From Chitinophagaceae bacterium BSSC1 (lineage in GTDB: Bacteria > Bacteroidota > Bacteroidia > Chitinophagales > Chitinophagaceae), in assembly GCA_002256435.1 (NCBI GenBank), contig NKJC01000004.1, positions 310,001-374,000 of the forward strand: a stretch of DNA of 64,000 nucleotides, read 5' to 3'. The notes under the pieces were generated by a model. That model worked only from the letters and a program-made list of their open reading frames with translations. It made no database searches and was not told the origin of the DNA. Position numbers and translations under genes: made by a program. This document shows, one piece after another, positions 62,801-64,000 of the stretch (position 1 is the first letter of the stretch; each line of letters starts with the position of its first letter).

Positions 62801-62879
62801 AAATCAGGTTTGTGGAACAAAAGTATATATTGAAATTCCTTTTAAACGTTTGAAATATGATCAGAGCTATAATAATTGA
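59859..62879 (+). CDS. Two-component propeller sensor histidine kinase (LytS-type)
   Basis: 1006 residues from the ATG at 59859; an in-frame TTG lies five codons upstream. A signal peptide or first helix (about 8-28) precedes a long periplasmic beta-propeller (about 30-640) made of two-component regulator propeller repeats (LNSNVVYCIMQDSKGYVWVG, DNDVFQIHEDQKGRIWFLTN, NEGNIWLTS). A Y_Y_Y domain (about 657-733) follows, then a transmembrane helix (about 736-758). The kinase has the His_kinase motif QMNPHFIFNVINAIKG (His at about 805) and an ATPase part with ENAIIHG and DNGIGRDKS. It resembles the periplasmic half of Bacteroides hybrid sensors but ends in a LytS-like kinase. Base composition is far more AT-rich than in the genes before it. 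It overlaps the regulator gene by 23 bases. Confidence 0.9.
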   Translation: MELNNKHIQRIFIITILVFLFCVQTRSQTYSNYNKVEGLNSNVVYCIMQDSKGYVWVGTEAGAARYDGNKFLYFSMEDGLTDNDVFQIHEDQKGRIWFLTNSGKPCVYENDKILNGTNTLWLSKIQPKKLAKSFLIGDNNDIWFSTLDTVYHFRNDQLVDKIYPENISSIDNNCQGVFNYKDSMFVLTNKYLINCQSKKKLWLQPDFEINVSYVFANIIRDKIFYFSKNKLIEISLNDRKISEVYSFEKSDNGLIVSESLNSDSIFISSRLGVFEKQNGSKKVIKKSSQYNLITKVLKDNEGNIWLTSLSEGLYLKKKFHQNATTVIDTKGRFKIGASNSINKINNKVFIGYNDGNYIVIKNGNVSYERLQTKDIFGKSRQIINTDKGQWFVFGTQAVLKKKGGEFKFPYPTKQISQNSSSHYFASSFGLFKQYEKNSFLNPSNKGIYDYSSYLQISKVRANVICELTNDSVVTGGIYGIDLYVKDKKIDPLPWKSEITEKYISKIIKTSECDFVISSTNFGVGIAHKDSIYQINKTNGLLSNICNSVFSNSPGIIWVATSLGLNKIKYQINPNRVIDFTIENYTYKIRNSAFFCNDVAVFNDSLFVLTPDGTYIHEFSKDYLIKNVPKNEIEGIYVGSQKFSYKSKYFLESNQNNLKIKFIGISFQSNEAIQYKYKLLPYDTSWNLTENTVVEYPHLDPGEYKFLVTSSLSNGIWNPKPIGIAIQIKKPFYNTFWFLILSIISFCLFAYLLFRFLIKRVHEKNSIINKSLELQKDNAILHSEKLVYLNKLIELEQKALSLQMNPHFIFNVINAIKGLYSNNEKFVADNYVDKFAKLMRMILDNNSTSFISLNDELEIQNSYIELALLRYEQKFQCSIKIDPSIDMNSIYLPPMLLQPFIENAIIHGVAPLKSNGFIFLNISISGDVLIFELIDNGIGRDKSKEINKYKIHESKGIHITSERLKLLHPQSKLIISDIVSDLNQVCGTKVYIEIPFKRLKYDQSYNN

Positions 62880-63600
62880 TGATGAAATTCAATCAAGAAT
62901 TACATTGAAAAATGAACTTTCATTATTAAAAGTGCCATTTGAGATTGTGGCAGAAGCAAATAGCGTTTTAACTGGTGTTGAAAAAATAGATTTATTTGAA
63001 CCGGAAATGGTTTTTTTAGATATCCATCTCGGAGATGGAAGTGGGTTTGATTTAATTGAAAAAGTTAAAAATAGAAATTTCAAAATTATTTTTATTACGG
63101 CCTATAATCAATATGCACTTCAAGCTTTTAAGGTTCATGCTCTTGATTATCTTCTTAAACCTATTGTATTTGCTGATTTAAAACATGCAATAGATAAAGC
63201 AATTCATCTTTCATTAAATATTCAAACCAATAGAATTCAATACCTTTTAAATGACTTAAATCAAAAAAGTAATAAAATAAGTTTTTCAACAACTGAAGGC
63301 TTCACAATACATTTTATAAAAGACATAATAAGATGTGAAAGTGATAGTAATTATTGTAAAATATATTTTAGTAATCATGAGCATATTTATCTTTCAAAAA
63401 CACTTAAACAAATAGAAGATCAATTAATTAATTATGGCTTTGAAAGAATTCATCATTCTCACTTAATTAATATGAATCATTTATTAAAATATATAAATAA
63501 AGATGGAGGGGAAGTTATTATGTCTGATGGTTCAAAAATTCCGGTATCTAAAAGGAAAAAATCAGAATTGAATTTGATGCTAAGTAAACTTGCTATTTAA
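62857..63600 (+). CDS. LytTR-family response regulator
   Basis: 247 residues. The receiver domain (about 1-120) has the acidic pair in IIIDDE (Asp8, Asp9), phospho-acceptor Asp55 in VFLDIHLGDGSG, Thr in FITAYNQ and Lys in DYLLKP. The LytTR DNA-binding domain (about 140-245) contains the typical CESDSNYCKIYF segment, HHSHLINMNHLL and KIPVSKRKKSEL. It is the cognate regulator of the overlapping sensor kinase and probably controls nearby surface or secreted genes, including the one starting at 63713. AT-rich like its partner. Confidence 0.92.
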   Translation: MIRAIIIDDEIQSRITLKNELSLLKVPFEIVAEANSVLTGVEKIDLFEPEMVFLDIHLGDGSGFDLIEKVKNRNFKIIFITAYNQYALQAFKVHALDYLLKPIVFADLKHAIDKAIHLSLNIQTNRIQYLLNDLNQKSNKISFSTTEGFTIHFIKDIIRCESDSNYCKIYFSNHEHIYLSKTLKQIEDQLINYGFERIHHSHLINMNHLLKYINKDGGEVIMSDGSKIPVSKRKKSELNLMLSKLAI

Positions 63601-63712
63601 GTTAATTGCTAAATATATTCATACACTTGCTCAATAATATTCCTCAAATAGCTGATTGTGAAATATATTAAAATTTGGATATGGATATTTGGTTTCAAGT
63701 ATCTGCATCCCC

Positions 63713-64000
63713 ATGAGACATTCAATAAGATTTATTTTTTTTCTTCTGCTTTTTATAAAATCCTATTCTGTTAAATCACAGTCTGAAATTAGTATTTATA
63801 ATAGTTTACCTGAAAAAGGAATTTCATTAAAAGATAAAGTTGTTACTGATATTTCAAATGGTACATTATTTGAAACATTCATTGGAAATACAAGTAATTT
63901 CTCTAATAAAGAGAATATCAAATCTCATATAAATAATAATAATAAGGACTATAAATCAGAAAATTATGTATCACTTGCCGCGGGTGATATTGCTATCATT
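63713..64000 (+). CDS. Secreted protein of unknown function, N-terminal part only
   Basis: The ATG at 63713 opens a frame that runs to the window end (96 codons, no stop). It begins with a signal peptide, MRHSIRFIFFLLLFIKSYSV, followed by an Asn/Ser/Lys-rich segment and then YVSLAAGDIAII. The last piece resembles the start of domains seen in large type IX-secreted Bacteroidota proteins (L-A-x-G-D-I-x-x-x-G-Y-N). It may be the target of the adjacent sensor-regulator pair. Identity and length cannot be determined here. Confidence 0.6.
   Translation, partial: MRHSIRFIFFLLLFIKSYSVKSQSEISIYNSLPEKGISLKDKVVTDISNGTLFETFIGNTSNFSNKENIKSHINNNNKDYKSENYVSLAAGDIAII

Overview
The window looks like a chromosomal segment of a Bacteroidota bacterium, most likely of the family Chitinophagaceae (inferred from gene content; no 16S is present). 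Support: promoters of the Bacteroidota type (TTTG, 17-21 nt, TAnnTTTG); start codons without Shine-Dalgarno sequences; and typical families such as a PafA-type phosphatase, DUF2911, DUF3078 and DUF4294 proteins, a serine-palmitoyltransferase-like enzyme, a DPE2-type glucanotransferase with starch-binding domains, and the N-terminus of what looks like a type IX-secreted protein. Most of the window is ordinary, densely packed housekeeping DNA. There is no phage, insertion sequence, CRISPR array or rRNA; one tRNA gene (Val, TAC) is present.

Layout. 0-9 kb: tail of a phosphodiester glycosidase, ubiX, a glucan-phosphorylase-like protein lacking the PLP lysine, a lipoprotein, a metal-regulated mntR-mntH pair whose transporter carries a fused universal-stress domain, NADP-isocitrate dehydrogenase and a PafA-like phosphatase. 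9-21 kb: a serine-palmitoyltransferase-like enzyme, DUF2911 protein, xerD, YkgJ and YraN proteins, manA, a DUF6580 membrane protein, rnhA, a PhzF-like protein, an acyl-CoA carboxylase beta subunit and a GMC oxidoreductase. 21-28.4 kb: malQ, dipeptide epimerase, an unknown membrane protein, trmH, BrkB-like protein and mltG. 28.4-33.3 kb: a five-gene reverse-strand operon miaB, sigma-54 activator, lptE-like, helical/TPR-like gene, secG. 33.4-46.8 kb: DUF3078 protein, purK, hppD, an L,D-transpeptidase-like protein, a hybrid histidine kinase, lysC, fbp, an ABC ATPase without a visible permease, a DinB/YfiT protein, two tandem Nudix hydrolases and folC. 46.8-52.4 kb: a TonB-like protein, then a reverse-strand run of arginase-family enzyme, membrane protein, radical SAM protein and two transporters. 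52.6-59.8 kb: ccmE (CXXXY type) with ccmF, DUF4294 protein, the N-end-rule pair clpS-aat, tRNA-Val, a YCF48-like protein and tcdA.

From about 59.8 kb to the end the DNA becomes much more AT-rich. It holds a periplasmic-propeller LytS-type histidine kinase, a translationally overlapping LytTR response regulator, and the start of a secreted protein. This is the most accessory-looking part of the window and probably a signalling unit controlling surface or secreted products.

The most notable non-coding signal is a set of degenerate heptanucleotide repeat arrays. Three are built on ARARTGA (10.7, 13.4 and 43.6 kb) and two on AAAAGTC (0.8 and 16.1 kb). Four of the five sit directly on the stop codon of a same-strand gene. 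The three ARARTGA arrays share an 18-nt core, which suggests that they were dispersed by copying. Other points worth a look are the K-to-T change at the PLP site of the phosphorylase, an MntR-type operator covering its own -7 promoter element, and a lysine-rich tail on a malQ that begins at TTG.
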